64,000 nucleotides of DNA from positions 1 to 64,000 of the forward strand of contig JAGBEO010000002.1 of NCBI GenBank assembly GCA_017936885.1, in the 5' to 3' direction. Made by a program: the position numbers and the translations under genes. A model generated the notes under the pieces. That model saw only the letters and a program-made list of their open reading frames with translations. It was not told the origin of the DNA and searched no databases. Shown one piece after another: positions 1 through 8,868 of this stretch (position 1 is its first letter; each line of letters starts with the position of its first letter). The DNA comes from Lachnospiraceae bacterium (GTDB taxonomy: Bacteria; Bacillota; Clostridia; Lachnospirales; Lachnospiraceae).

Positions 1-2560
1 CCAGCACTTTATACCCTGCTTCCGTCACAGCCGCGGTCAATACTTCATCTGTCACCTCAGTTTCCATTGTGACTTTTGCCTGATTATCTTCCAGACTGAC
101 TGCTACCTGAGTCACACCTTCCACACCTTCCAGCGCTTTCTGCACGTGTGCCTGACAATGTGCGCACATCATTCCTTCGACATCCAATACTTTTACCATA
201 TCTTTCTCCTCCTTACATTCCGGCATCTTGGCCTGTTCTATTTCCTGAAAGCCGTCTATAAATTCCGGCATAGGAATCATTTCTCTTCTCTTATCCTTCT
301 TCGTATCACGTACCCCGAATAAATTAAGCCTGAGGGCATTGGTCACCACGCAGAAACTGGATAGGCTCATAGCCGCAGCAGCAAACATAGGATTAAGGCT
401 GAGTCCTATGATCGGGACTAATATGCCTGCCGCCAGCGGAATACCAATACAATTATAGAAAAATGCCCAAAATAAGTTCTCATGAATATTTCTAAGAACC
501 TGTCTGGAAAGCCTGATGGCAGCCGATACATCCGTCAGCTTAGATTTCATTAACACGATATCCGCCGCATCCAGTGCCACATCCGCGCCTGCACCGATAG
601 CAATACCCACATCTGCTCTGGTCAGTGCGGGAGCATCATTGATGCCGTCTCCTACCATGGCAACCTTACCGTATTCCGATAATCTTCTGACTACCGACTC
701 CTTATCTTGCGGCAGTACGTCGGACACGATCGCCGTAAGCCCCACCTGTCTGCCGATGGCCTGTGCCGTACGGCGATTGTCTCCCGTCAGCATAACCACC
801 TGAATCCCCATATTCTGAATCTCTGCAATTGCCTGTTTGCTGTCCGGTTTCACCACATCTGCCACGGCAATAATACCGAGAACCTTGTCTTTTCTGGCAA
901 AAAACAGTGGCGTCTTACCTTCCCCTGCCAGTTTCTCTCCACGGCTCTTTAGAGCATCTGTCATCAATTTCCTTTCTGTCATCAAAGCCGCGTTGCCGCC
1001 TATCGCAGGCTCTCCTTCCACACTGCACTCTACGCCCCAGCCCGGCAGCGCGCGGAAATCTGCTATCTGTGGGATAGCAATCTCTTCTTTTTGGGCCCGT
1101 TCACAGATGGCTCTGGCAAGGGGATGCTCACTCTTGCTCTCCAGCGCGGCTGCCGCCTGCAGTAGTTCTTTGTCGCTGACCCCTTCTGCCGCACAGATGT
1201 CTGTTACTCTTGGCTTTCCTTCCGTCACCGTCCCCGTCTTATCCAATACGACAAAATTCATTTTACCGGCCTGTTCCAATGCCGTCGCATTTTTAAATAA
1301 GATACCATGTCTGGCCCCCATGCCGTTACCCACCATAATTGCCACCGGGGTAGCCAGTCCCAGGGAACAGGGGCAACTGATTACCAGCACACTGATTGCA
1401 TAAGAAAGCGCTTTGCCGACACCAGCCCCCGCTGCAAGCCATACAATACCCGTGATAACGGCAAGGGTAATAACGATCGGCACGAATACACCCGACACCT
1501 TATCCGCAATCTGCGCAATCGGCGCTTTAGTTGCCACCGCATTTTCCACCATATCTATGATCTGTTGTAAGGTAGTATCCTTCCCTACGCGGGTTGCCCG
1601 ACAGGTCAGTGCACCGTTCTGATTAAGTGTGGCGGCACTGACACGCATTCCCGCGCTTTTATCTACCGGAAGGCTTTCTCCTGTCAGCGCCGATTCGTCT
1701 ACGGCGCTTTCTCCTTCCAGTACCTCTCCGTCCACCGGTATACTTTCGCCGGGTTTTACGATAAACATCTCTCCCTGCATGACTTCATCTGCAGATACCG
1801 TTATCTCAACACCATCCCGTACCACGTGTGCCGTCTTCGGCGCCAAATCCATCAAGCTTTTAATGGCGTTGGTTGTCTTACCTTTACTGTATGCTTCCAG
1901 CATCTTGCCTACTGTAATCAATGTCAGAATCATTGCTGCGGATTCATAATACATATCATGAAGACAATGAACCGCCATCTCATGGCTGCCTTCACCGATA
2001 TAGCTTCCCATACGAAACATCACTGCCGTACTATAGACAAATGCCGCTCCGCTGCCCAGTGCAACCAGAGTATCCATATTAGGCGCCCTGTGGAGCAGAC
2101 CTGCAAATCCGTTTATGAAGAACTTCTGATTAATAACCATCACAAGACCTGTCAGCAATAACTGATATAGTGCAAGTGCCCATGGATTGTCTGCCAGCAT
2201 AGCCGGCACCGGCCACCCCCACATCAAGTGCCCCATGGATACATACATTAACGGAAGCAGCAAACACAAAGATGTGATCAGTCTGCGCCGCAGCTTCGGT
2301 GTTTCATGATCTGCGAAGCTATCCTTCTCTTCACGCCCCGCCTTCTCTTCATCTGCCCCGTGGGCACCGTAGCCTGCCGCTTCCACTGCCGCACAGATAG
2401 CCTGTCTGGTGGCAGGTTCCTCATATTCTGCTATCATACTGTTCATCAGCAGATTAACACTCACTTTACTTACCCCTGCCACGGATGCCGCAGCTTTTTC
2501 CACATGGGCACTGCACGCCGCACAGGTCATTCCTGTTATCGTAAATTTCTCACTTTTCAT
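1..2560 (-). CDS. copA: Copper-exporting P1B-type ATPase CopA (3' end cut by window edge)
   Basis: This is a membrane pump that exports Cu(I) using ATP. About 853 codons lie in the window and the frame is still open at base 1. In order I read an N-terminal heavy-metal domain (GMTCAAC near residue 11), transmembrane helices, the TGES actuator loop, the [12 protein letters not shown] metal-binding helix, the DKTGT phosphorylation site, MLTGDN and GDGINDAP. A second heavy-metal domain (GMMCAHC) follows the last membrane helices, so the protein has metal-binding domains at both ends. The ATG at 2560 is 91 bp after csoR in the same direction, so both are probably transcribed from the copper-regulated promoter at 3022-3050. 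The identity is secure. Specificity for Cu(I) over Ag(I) cannot be separated by sequence. Confidence 0.95.
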   Translation of the reverse strand, partial: MKSEKFTITGMTCAACSAHVEKAAASVAGVSKVSVNLLMNSMIAEYEEPATRQAICAAVEAAGYGAHGADEEKAGREEKDSFADHETPKLRRRLITSLCLLLPLMYVSMGHLMWGWPVPAMLADNPWALALYQLLLTGLVMVINQKFFINGFAGLLHRAPNMDTLVALGSGAAFVYSTAVMFRMGSYIGEGSHEMAVHCLHDMYYESAAMILTLITVGKMLEAYSKGKTTNAIKSLMDLAPKTAHVVRDGVEITVSADEVMQGEMFIVKPGESIPVDGEVLEGESAVDESALTGESLPVDKSAGMRVSAATLNQNGALTCRATRVGKDTTLQQIIDMVENAVATKAPIAQIADKVSGVFVPIVITLAVITGIVWLAAGAGVGKALSYAISVLVISCPCSLGLATPVAIMVGNGMGARHGILFKNATALEQAGKMNFVVLDKTGTVTEGKPRVTDICAAEGVSDKELLQAAAALESKSEHPLARAICERAQKEEIAIPQIADFRALPGWGVECSVEGEPAIGGNAALMTERKLMTDALKSRGEKLAGEGKTPLFFARKDKVLGIIAVADVVKPDSKQAIAEIQNMGIQVVMLTGDNRRTAQAIGRQVGLTAIVSDVLPQDKESVVRRLSEYGKVAMVGDGINDAPALTRADVGIAIGAGADVALDAADIVLMKSKLTDVSAAIRLSRQVLRNIHENLFWAFFYNCIGIPLAAGILVPIIGLSLNPMFAAAAMSLSSFCVVTNALRLNLFGVRDTKKDKRREMIPMPEFIDGFQEIEQAKMPECKEEKDMVKVLDVEGMMCAHCQAHVQKALEGVEGVTQVAVSLEDNQAKVTMETEVTDEVLTAAVTEAGYKVL

Positions 2561-2651
2561 ATCCTATCATGCCTTTCCCGGCACAAGACGTTTGCTTCTG
2601 CCGTTATACTGCTGCAATTCTTCATACATTATTATCCCCATATCCCGGCGG

Positions 2652-2984
2652 CTATTTCAGCTTCTTAATCAATTCCACCGCCTCTGTCATAATAGCTTCA
2701 TTTCCTTTTTGAATTTCTTCCACAACACAAGTTTCCAGATGATCCTGCAAAACAACGTATCCCAGATTCTGTAAGGCACTCTCTACCGCGGCAATCTGAA
2801 TAAGGATATCACCGCAGTACCTATTATCCTCTATCATATTCTTAATCCCGTTAAGCTGTCCGATAATACGGTTAATGCGATTTTGCAGCAATTTCTGCTC
2901 TTTTTCATCTCTCGGAGTATTTTTATGATGACAGCACGCACATATATTCTCTGCTGATTTGTTCTCTTCCATAGGAAACACCAT
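2652..2984 (-). CDS. csoR: CsoR-family copper-sensing repressor
   Basis: This is a small all-helical DNA-binding repressor of the CsoR/RcnR family that releases DNA on binding Cu(I). The family's Cys-His-Cys metal site is visible as C57 (NRYCGD), H82 and C86 (DHLETC). An extra Cys/His cluster, CACCHH at residues 15-20, precedes the core. Length (110 aa) is normal. The start is ambiguous: the ATG at 2984 has an AAAGG only one base upstream, while the in-frame ATG at 2972 has it at 12 bases. It is the first gene of a csoR-copA unit and has a matching operator in its own promoter, so it should be autoregulated. Confidence 0.93.
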   Translation of the reverse strand: MVFPMEENKSAENICACCHHKNTPRDEKEQKLLQNRINRIIGQLNGIKNMIEDNRYCGDILIQIAAVESALQNLGYVVLQDHLETCVVEEIQKGNEAIMTEAVELIKKLK

Positions 2985-3021
2985 ACCTTTCTCTTATTCA
3001 CATTCTGTTCTGCACAGCTTC

Positions 3022-3050
3022 ATGATATACCCCATGGGGGTATATGTCAA
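3022..3050 (-). promoter_or_regulatory. csoR-copA promoter with embedded CsoR operator
   Basis: On the minus strand TTGACA (3045-3050) and TATCAT (3022-3027) are separated by exactly 17 bases. The spacer is almost entirely a perfect palindrome, ATATACCCC-3-GGGGTATAT (3025-3045). This matches the G/C-run dyad flanked by TA repeats known for CsoR operators. It lies about 40 bp upstream of csoR. Confidence 0.88.
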
Positions 3051-3123
3051 GTAGTAATATGATAACTATGCACAGGGTTTCCTGCCTTTGTTTCCATATA
3101 TTCTTCTCATAAAAGACGTTCAA

Positions 3124-3152
3124 AAAAGACGGCAGATACACCGCCGTCTTTT
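3124..3152 (-). terminator. Rho-independent terminator of the diguanylate cyclase gene
   Basis: AAAAGACGGC and GCCGTCTTTT form a 10-bp stem. On the minus strand the stem runs into a T-run. It lies just after the stop at 3174. Confidence 0.85.
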
Positions 3153-3173
3153 CTATCATTCTTTATAATTTCT

Positions 3174-4691
3174 TTAAACTTCTTCTTTTTTCTCCTGTTC
3201 CCACTCATCACGGTAGAATGCCAACTGGTTCTTACCCCGTTTCTTCGCTTTATATACACCCTGGTCAGCAGCTTTATATAAAGACTCGAAATCATTGCCT
3301 TCCTGCGGGAATATCGCCACACCGATACTTGCCGTTGCAGCATATTTCACATATTCGCCTGCCTGAAATCCCCTAAAGAAATTCTCTACCTTCTTAGCTT
3401 CCTTCCTAACTGCCTCCGCATTCGGAATATTTTTTAAGAAGATCATAAACTCATCGCCGCCAATACGGCCGATGATATCGGAAGCACGGAAGATTCCTCC
3501 GATCTGCTGCCCCAAAGAACGGAGCACCTCATCGCCAAATGCGTGTCCCATCGTGTCATTAATCTTCTTAAAATTATCAACATCAACCATGAACATCATA
3601 GACTGGGCCTGTGGATTCTGTGCCATAAATTCTTTAATCTTACGTTCCGTAGCAAGCTTATTATTTAAACCGGTCAGCAAATCCGTGTCTGCCTTGTCTT
3701 CCAATTGCTTCTTTTTCTCATTACTGCGGATCTTACTAATGATATTAACAACCATAACTACACAGATGAAAATAAAGACAACAACGATCAGGGAAGTCAG
3801 CATGCTCTTCGTATGCTCCCACTGCAGACTGATCTGCCTGTCAACATACGCCTGGCTGACACCTAAGAACATCTCCCATTGATTTGTGCCTACCGGCACA
3901 TATACAAGCATATAGCTGGCTCCGCCCACGGTAACATTGGAATTACCCCTCGCACCATTTTTCATACGATTACGAATCGTCCGCGTCACTTCCGGATTCT
4001 CACCCTCAACAGTTTCCATCAGATTCGCACCTTCCAGTAATTTACTGGAAGCCCCGCTGGTACCCATGATATTACCCTCGGCATCTACAATTGTCAGAAA
4101 TGCGTTGACATCAAAATCTGACTTCGTCATCAGTTTGCTGAACTTATCCATAGGATAATACATCAGCAAGTAACCCTTATCTTCCTGCATCACTACATGT
4201 TCTACTACAACAATTGCCTTCTGAGACAGATAATTTTCTTCTTCCGTATATATGTAACTTACGTTAGCCGAATTTAAAATTGCCTGAAAATAATCCGTGT
4301 CAGCTACGGAAATATCCTCACCCAACTGATTCAGTCCATGACCGTTTGTATCACAGAAACATATCTTATAAGCACCGGAACCGGCTGCCAGTGCATCAAG
4401 CAGTTCAACGACACGCCCTCTGTTATCCGTCCCTTCCCTCTCAAGCAATTTCTTAATCGGTTGGGAAACCATCTTTAAAGTCTCCAATTCATCCACAAAT
4501 GCCTGCTCATATTGTTCTGTGACTTCAATTAAGTTCTTGGATACAGCGTCTGCCGCGTCAGCACTGCTCTTCGTAGAGAAATTAAACAACATGATAAGCA
4601 CGACTACCATTAAGATAGCCGACGGGATAATCCATTGAAATGCAATTGACTTATTTTGATTCTCCATCGTTTTGTCCATTCTCCTCGTCAT
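3174..4691 (-). CDS. Membrane diguanylate cyclase with extracellular Cache-like sensor
   Basis: This protein makes cyclic di-GMP from two GTP. A first membrane helix lies at about residues 20-37. An extracellular region of about 255 residues follows that reads like a double-Cache sensor (DTDYFQAIL, YLLMYYPMDKF), then a second helix at about 300-320 and a C-terminal GGDEF domain. The active motif GGDEF is at 411-415 and an inhibitory RxxD site (RASD) at 402-405, so the enzyme should be active and product-inhibited. The open frame overlaps the upstream YesL-like gene by 41 bp. Starts at 4691, 4679 and 4667 are all possible; a GAGGAG lies between the first two, so the start is uncertain. A phosphodiesterase is encoded nearby. 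Confidence 0.9.
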   Translation of the reverse strand: MTRRMDKTMENQNKSIAFQWIIPSAILMVVVLIMLFNFSTKSSADAADAVSKNLIEVTEQYEQAFVDELETLKMVSQPIKKLLEREGTDNRGRVVELLDALAAGSGAYKICFCDTNGHGLNQLGEDISVADTDYFQAILNSANVSYIYTEEENYLSQKAIVVVEHVVMQEDKGYLLMYYPMDKFSKLMTKSDFDVNAFLTIVDAEGNIMGTSGASSKLLEGANLMETVEGENPEVTRTIRNRMKNGARGNSNVTVGGASYMLVYVPVGTNQWEMFLGVSQAYVDRQISLQWEHTKSMLTSLIVVVFIFICVVMVVNIISKIRSNEKKKQLEDKADTDLLTGLNNKLATERKIKEFMAQNPQAQSMMFMVDVDNFKKINDTMGHAFGDEVLRSLGQQIGGIFRASDIIGRIGGDEFMIFLKNIPNAEAVRKEAKKVENFFRGFQAGEYVKYAATASIGVAIFPQEGNDFESLYKAADQGVYKAKKRGKNQLAFYRDEWEQEKKEEV

Positions 4692-5340
4692 CTTTTAGAG
4701 AAAAATCCAAATCCGAAACCTGTTGTTCTTCAGGTTCAAACTTCTTGAAAATACCACTGTATATCCACGCCGCCCCATAAGCCGGTAATGAGATACCAAA
4801 CATAAAAATGAAAATATAAGAATAGGTTGAAAAATAGCCTATAACAAGCGGCAATGCATAAATTACTACCATCGCCAGAGTTTTCGGTAAATTAGCAAAT
4901 GCAAAAATCGCCGCATTCTTGATCGTATTTTTAACCGTATTATCAAATCTTGCCAAAATAGGAAAAATATAGGTAGCAATCATAATAAGGAAAACTGCAA
5001 CTGCAACCACTGCAATCATGAGCGCCTTAGGAAATTCTATCCCGGAATAATTAAAGATCAGAATATCTCCCACATAAATCACTATCACAAGCAGCATGAT
5101 AAACCACAAAGCCGTAGCCTGCTTAAAATTCCGAATAAAGGATTTAAAAAATCCTTTGATCAGATATCCTTCCTCACCACGGATCATCTTCAGCAGCACA
5201 TAATGCATGGCCGTATAAGCGGCCCCTATCGTGATAACCGGTATGCAGCAGATGATCATCAATATGTTCAGGATCAACAAATCCCCCACGCGATTCAGAA
5301 CCCGCATAAAAGGGCTGTCCATATCAAATATCTTTCCCAT
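4651..5340 (-). CDS. YesL/DUF624-family membrane protein
   Basis: A 229-residue protein with about five hydrophobic segments and a short acidic C-terminal tail. The N-terminal pattern (DSPFMRVLNRVGDLLILN, then a long helix ending in GAAYTAMHYV) is typical of the DUF624/YesL family. That family is often encoded beside sugar transporters and has no settled biochemical role. Here its 3' end overlaps the diguanylate cyclase, so the two are translationally linked. No sugar transporter is adjacent. The family assignment is good; the function is unknown. Confidence 0.8.
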   Translation of the reverse strand: MGKIFDMDSPFMRVLNRVGDLLILNILMIICCIPVITIGAAYTAMHYVLLKMIRGEEGYLIKGFFKSFIRNFKQATALWFIMLLVIVIYVGDILIFNYSGIEFPKALMIAVVAVAVFLIMIATYIFPILARFDNTVKNTIKNAAIFAFANLPKTLAMVVIYALPLVIGYFSTYSYIFIFMFGISLPAYGAAWIYSGIFKKFEPEEQQVSDLDFSLKDDEENGQNDGESK

Positions 5341-5434
5341 AATAGCCTCTTTCTAACATATGTGTTTCTATTATATTACAAAAGTACTCAAAAAAGCTAT
5401 AAATTTTGCAATTTTTATGAAAAATTTAGACAAA

Positions 5435-6691
5435 CTATATTTTATATTTTTTACTCACCTGCTCATACTGTAGGTTCAAGGTCTGATACATCTTAAGAAT
5501 TTCTGCGGATTCCTCCCTGACACGCTTCATAACTGTATCATAGGAAGATACCAGAATATTGACCACCTGTTTTTTCAACCGCTTCTTGGAAACCTCATCA
5601 TTCAGAATTGTTATCACCTTATCCTTAGGCAACGCATTACGGTAACTTCTCTTATTGACAAGAGCGCTCACCACATCCGATACCTGCAATATTCTTTGCA
5701 GCATATTCATCTGATGGTCTCTCAGATGCAGTGGATATCCACTGCCGTCTCCCCGCTCATGATGTGCCAGTGCAATGTTGACCACTTCACTGCTCATCCT
5801 CTCCGCCAGTTGCTTCCCGGCAATATCGACATGCGTCCGCAGCAGCTTAATCTCTTCCGGCTCCAGCTTACGGGGGGCTTCAATAATCTCTCTGGGAATT
5901 GCCAGCATACCGATATCATGAATCAGTGTTCCGTAGTAGAGAATTTCCTTCTCCGGCTCTGAGAGCATCATTTTTTGGGCAATCTCCTCGCAGATACAGA
6001 CCGCAGTGATCGCATCCACAACCATGCTCTCACTGGTAAAGCCCATACAGTACATGAGCATCTCCAGAAACTTCTTCTTATCCTCATTGGAAAAAATCAT
6101 GAAATCTGCAATGTAATCCAATTCTTCTTTATATTCACCGCTCTGGATTTTCTCCAGCATTCCGTATTTAGCTTCGCACTGATAGAACCGGTCCAGTCCC
6201 GCCGCAGACACCTTCGTACCTGCCTGTTTCTGAAACATATGTAAATCAAACTGACTGCCCATGGAAGCCGAATAGATATCCATTTTCTCCGCAATATTGA
6301 TATAAGCCGCAATATTTTTGTATGGATAATCCGATTTCAGAAGCTGCTCATAATCCCTATGATGATACATGATGACCTTAGCAAGATCCGGCACCGGTGA
6401 CAAATACTTAAGAAAAAGATAACCATAGATAGAATGGGCCATACTGTCTCGCGACTCATATCTGAGCATATCATTGATCCTGCCACGTTCCGTCTTATAG
6501 ACGCCTATATCATGAAAAGTCGCAACCATAGTAATATCCGCCAGTTCAAACTCCTCATACCGTCCTTCTTCCTGCAGCATCTTATACACCATATATGCCA
6601 CTCTGGACCCATGTTCCATCGGCCTTGGATGAATCATCTTCAAAATATCACGCACCAGCAGAAAAATGTCTTTGCTTTTAATATACTCCAT
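5435..6691 (-). CDS. Tandem HD / HD-GYP domain protein, probable c-di-GMP phosphodiesterase
   Basis: A 418-residue cytosolic protein with two HD-type metal-dependent phosphohydrolase domains. The N-terminal one has HG, FHDIGVYK, AHSIYGYLFL and a later HH pair. The C-terminal one has HDIGMLAIP, the helix HVDIAGK and the signature HHERGDGSGYP followed by SDVVSAL. This is a full HD-GYP set, expected to open cyclic di-GMP. No receiver or membrane segment is present, so the N-terminal HD unit may be sensory or a second catalytic centre. It sits just upstream of the YesL-like and diguanylate cyclase genes and plausibly opposes the cyclase. Confidence 0.85.
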   Translation of the reverse strand: MEYIKSKDIFLLVRDILKMIHPRPMEHGSRVAYMVYKMLQEEGRYEEFELADITMVATFHDIGVYKTERGRINDMLRYESRDSMAHSIYGYLFLKYLSPVPDLAKVIMYHHRDYEQLLKSDYPYKNIAAYINIAEKMDIYSASMGSQFDLHMFQKQAGTKVSAAGLDRFYQCEAKYGMLEKIQSGEYKEELDYIADFMIFSNEDKKKFLEMLMYCMGFTSESMVVDAITAVCICEEIAQKMMLSEPEKEILYYGTLIHDIGMLAIPREIIEAPRKLEPEEIKLLRTHVDIAGKQLAERMSSEVVNIALAHHERGDGSGYPLHLRDHQMNMLQRILQVSDVVSALVNKRSYRNALPKDKVITILNDEVSKKRLKKQVVNILVSSYDTVMKRVREESAEILKMYQTLNLQYEQVSKKYKI

Positions 6692-6704
6692 AAATACCCC
6701 CGTT

Positions 6705-7175
6705 CTAAAGTATAAACTTCATCGGCGTATAAATGATCCCGTCCTTCACTTCCTCAGGACGCAGATCTTTAAATCCCAGTTTATGATAGAATCCGACTCC
6801 ATACGGAGAAGCATTCACCGTCACATGGTCGGCTCCTACCTCTGACAAAAGATAGTTGGTCAAATGCTTCATCAAAGCGCGCCCTATCCCCCGCCTATGG
6901 TATTTCTCATCTACAAACAACAGAGAGATGTGTGTGGAGTTACGCAATGTAATCATACCCACAATCTTATCCTGATCTAACGCCACAAACATCTGATATA
7001 CCCCCATAACAAACATCCGATGCAGTGTCGTATCCGTAATAAACTCTTCGAAATTCCGTACGCCCTCCGGTGAATAAACATCCGCTTCAAACCGCAGAAA
7101 GGTTTTCCATGCCAGCGCCATGGCATCATCCCACTCATCCCTATATGCACTTCTGATCTGATATGACGTCTCCAA
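6705..7175 (-). CDS. GNAT-family N-acetyltransferase
   Basis: A 156-residue single-domain acetyltransferase. The acetyl-CoA pyrophosphate-binding loop is seen as YHRRGIGRALMKHL, preceded by a beta-strand (HISLLFVDEKY) and followed by VTVNASPYGVGFYHKLGF, the usual motif B region ending in a conserved Tyr. The fold is clear but the acyl acceptor cannot be deduced. It is 13 bp upstream of the HD-GYP gene in the same direction and may be co-transcribed with it. Confidence 0.85.
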   Translation of the reverse strand: METSYQIRSAYRDEWDDAMALAWKTFLRFEADVYSPEGVRNFEEFITDTTLHRMFVMGVYQMFVALDQDKIVGMITLRNSTHISLLFVDEKYHRRGIGRALMKHLTNYLLSEVGADHVTVNASPYGVGFYHKLGFKDLRPEEVKDGIIYTPMKFIL

Positions 7176-7246
7176 ACCTGTCTGCGGCTCCTTTATCCTG
7201 CTATTGTTATTTTAACATATTTTTAATATTATACAACCTTCACGAA

Positions 7247-8239
7247 CTATTTGGAAGCCTCTGCTCCTACCTTATTGACCAGCGGAAGACCATTTTCCAA
7301 CGCATACGCATTCTCCAGGGTTTCCATGGCGATCGCCTGCATAGCTTCCTTTGTGAAGAACCCCATATGGGAAGTAATCAGTACATTGGGAAATGTCATA
7401 AGTCTGGCCAGATTTTCATCCCTCATAATCTCATTAGATTTGTCTTCATAGAAGATTCCCTCTTCTTCCTCGTAGACATCCAGTCCGACTCCGCCGAATT
7501 TGCCTGCCACAAGTCCCTCAATCAAAGCATCCGTATCAATGAGCGCACCTCTTGACGTATTGACCAGATAAACGCCCTGCTTCATTTTATTGATCGTATC
7601 ACGGTTAATAATATACTTTGTCTCCGAGGTCAGCGGGCAATGTAACGATATGACATCTGCCGCGGACATAAGTTCCTCTAACGACACATATTCCACCTCA
7701 AGCTTAGGATTTGGATACGGGTCATATGCCAACACCTGCATACCGAATCCGTTGCAAATCCTTATCATTGCCTGCCCGATCTTACCGGTACCGATAATGC
7801 CTGCCACCTTATGATACAGATCCACTCCCATTAACCCGTTCAGACTCATATTGAAATCCCTGGTTCGATTATATGCCTTATGAGTGTAGCGGTTAACAGT
7901 AAGTAACATTCCCATGGCAAATTCCGCTACTGCTTCCGGAGAATAACTGGGCACGCGGAGAATCAGAATCTTATCCTCCGCCGCTTTTACATCCACATGA
8001 TTAAAACCGGCGCTGCGAAGCAGGATCGCCTTAACCTTCATCTCATACAGTTCCTCAATCATCTTTGCATTCACATAATCATTAACGAAAATACAGACCG
8101 CATCAAAGCCGCGCGCCAATGATATCGTTTCCTCATGAAAAGGCACCTCATAGAAACGAATATCAAAGCCATATTCCTTTCCCATTGGTTCAAACCAGAT
8201 TTTATCGTATGGTTTCGTACTAAAAAAAGCAATTTTCAT
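7247..8239 (-). CDS. D-2-hydroxyacid dehydrogenase, probably fermentative D-lactate dehydrogenase
   Basis: NAD-dependent reduction of a 2-oxoacid, most likely pyruvate to D-lactate. The protein (330 aa) has the usual split catalytic domain and a Rossmann core with GTGKIG. The three family catalytic residues are visible as R in NTSRG, E in DVYEEEEG and H in SHMGFF. The insertion after DVYEEEEG (IFYEDKSNE) is typical of D-lactate dehydrogenases of the LdhA type rather than phosphoglycerate dehydrogenase. The gene stands alone. The family is certain; the substrate is inference. Confidence 0.88.
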   Translation of the reverse strand: MKIAFFSTKPYDKIWFEPMGKEYGFDIRFYEVPFHEETISLARGFDAVCIFVNDYVNAKMIEELYEMKVKAILLRSAGFNHVDVKAAEDKILILRVPSYSPEAVAEFAMGMLLTVNRYTHKAYNRTRDFNMSLNGLMGVDLYHKVAGIIGTGKIGQAMIRICNGFGMQVLAYDPYPNPKLEVEYVSLEELMSAADVISLHCPLTSETKYIINRDTINKMKQGVYLVNTSRGALIDTDALIEGLVAGKFGGVGLDVYEEEEGIFYEDKSNEIMRDENLARLMTFPNVLITSHMGFFTKEAMQAIAMETLENAYALENGLPLVNKVGAEASK

Positions 8240-8310
8240 TGTGATCCTCCATTCTTATTTTCTATTTAGTATGATCCGGATACCCAAAATCATTCTGCCA
8301 CCCTGCACAA

Positions 8311-8347
8311 AAACCGCCGTACACCTTTCACAGCGCAGCAGCGGTTT
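8311..8347 (-). terminator. Probable terminator after the small secreted protein gene
   Basis: AAACCGC (8311-8317) pairs with GCGGTTT (8341-8347). Read on the minus strand the stem ends in a T5 tract. It begins 11 bp downstream of the stop at 8358. Confidence 0.6.
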
Positions 8348-8357
8348 CCTTCCATAC

Positions 8358-8813
8358 CTATACAGATAACAGATTCGTAAAAAAATCGGACACGGTTTGT
8401 TTCAGACTCTCAAAGAAGTTATTAACAGCACTCTCCACCGCACTTTCTACAGCTTCGTTAATGGCATCATTGGCCTGCTCCACCAACTCCGTACTGTATT
8501 TCTGATACAGGTCTTTGGCCTGCTCCATAAAATCTTCGGCTCCCACCTCTATGGTATCTAAAGATTTCACGAAATCAACAATCCTGTCCTCTTCATCCTT
8601 CGTCAGGGTAACGGAAAGCTCCTGCTCTCCCTCCTCGATCGCCTCTCTGATACTTTCTTCATCGGCAATATCCACTTCGCCGCCGGCAATCTTTTCTATC
8701 ATGAAACCCACAATAGATTCCGAACCTTTCTCTTCAGATGCTGCCGCCGTCATCCCCCATATACACACAGCTGACAGAAGGCACAGTAATATAAACCACT
8801 TTATTTTTTTCAT
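8358..8813 (-). CDS. Small secreted protein, DUF1002-like C-terminal features
   Basis: A 151-residue protein with a clear signal peptide (KKIKWFILLCLLSAVCIWG, then TAAAS). The mature part is strongly acidic and helical. A segment ELSVTLTKDEEDRIVDFVKSL resembles the repeat found in DUF1002 proteins of Clostridia (a turn, then DEE-x-x-I-v-x-l-v-k-x-L). The end is an amphipathic helix without a cell-wall anchor motif. No enzyme motif is seen. The gene is monocistronic, with its own terminator. The function is unknown and the DUF1002 link is tentative. Confidence 0.7.
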   Translation of the reverse strand: MKKIKWFILLCLLSAVCIWGMTAAASEEKGSESIVGFMIEKIAGGEVDIADEESIREAIEEGEQELSVTLTKDEEDRIVDFVKSLDTIEVGAEDFMEQAKDLYQKYSTELVEQANDAINEAVESAVESAVNNFFESLKQTVSDFFTNLLSV

Positions 8814-8868
8814 GCGATCCCTGTCCTCCTTTCAGCCAGCGAATTTGAATCTTAGTTTTTTGTTATTT

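Noticed and set aside
516-2774. Several plus-strand frames of 70-190 codons over the copA region
   Set aside because: They are antisense shadows of copA; none has a ribosome binding site or a recognisable domain, whereas the minus strand encodes a continuous P-type ATPase.
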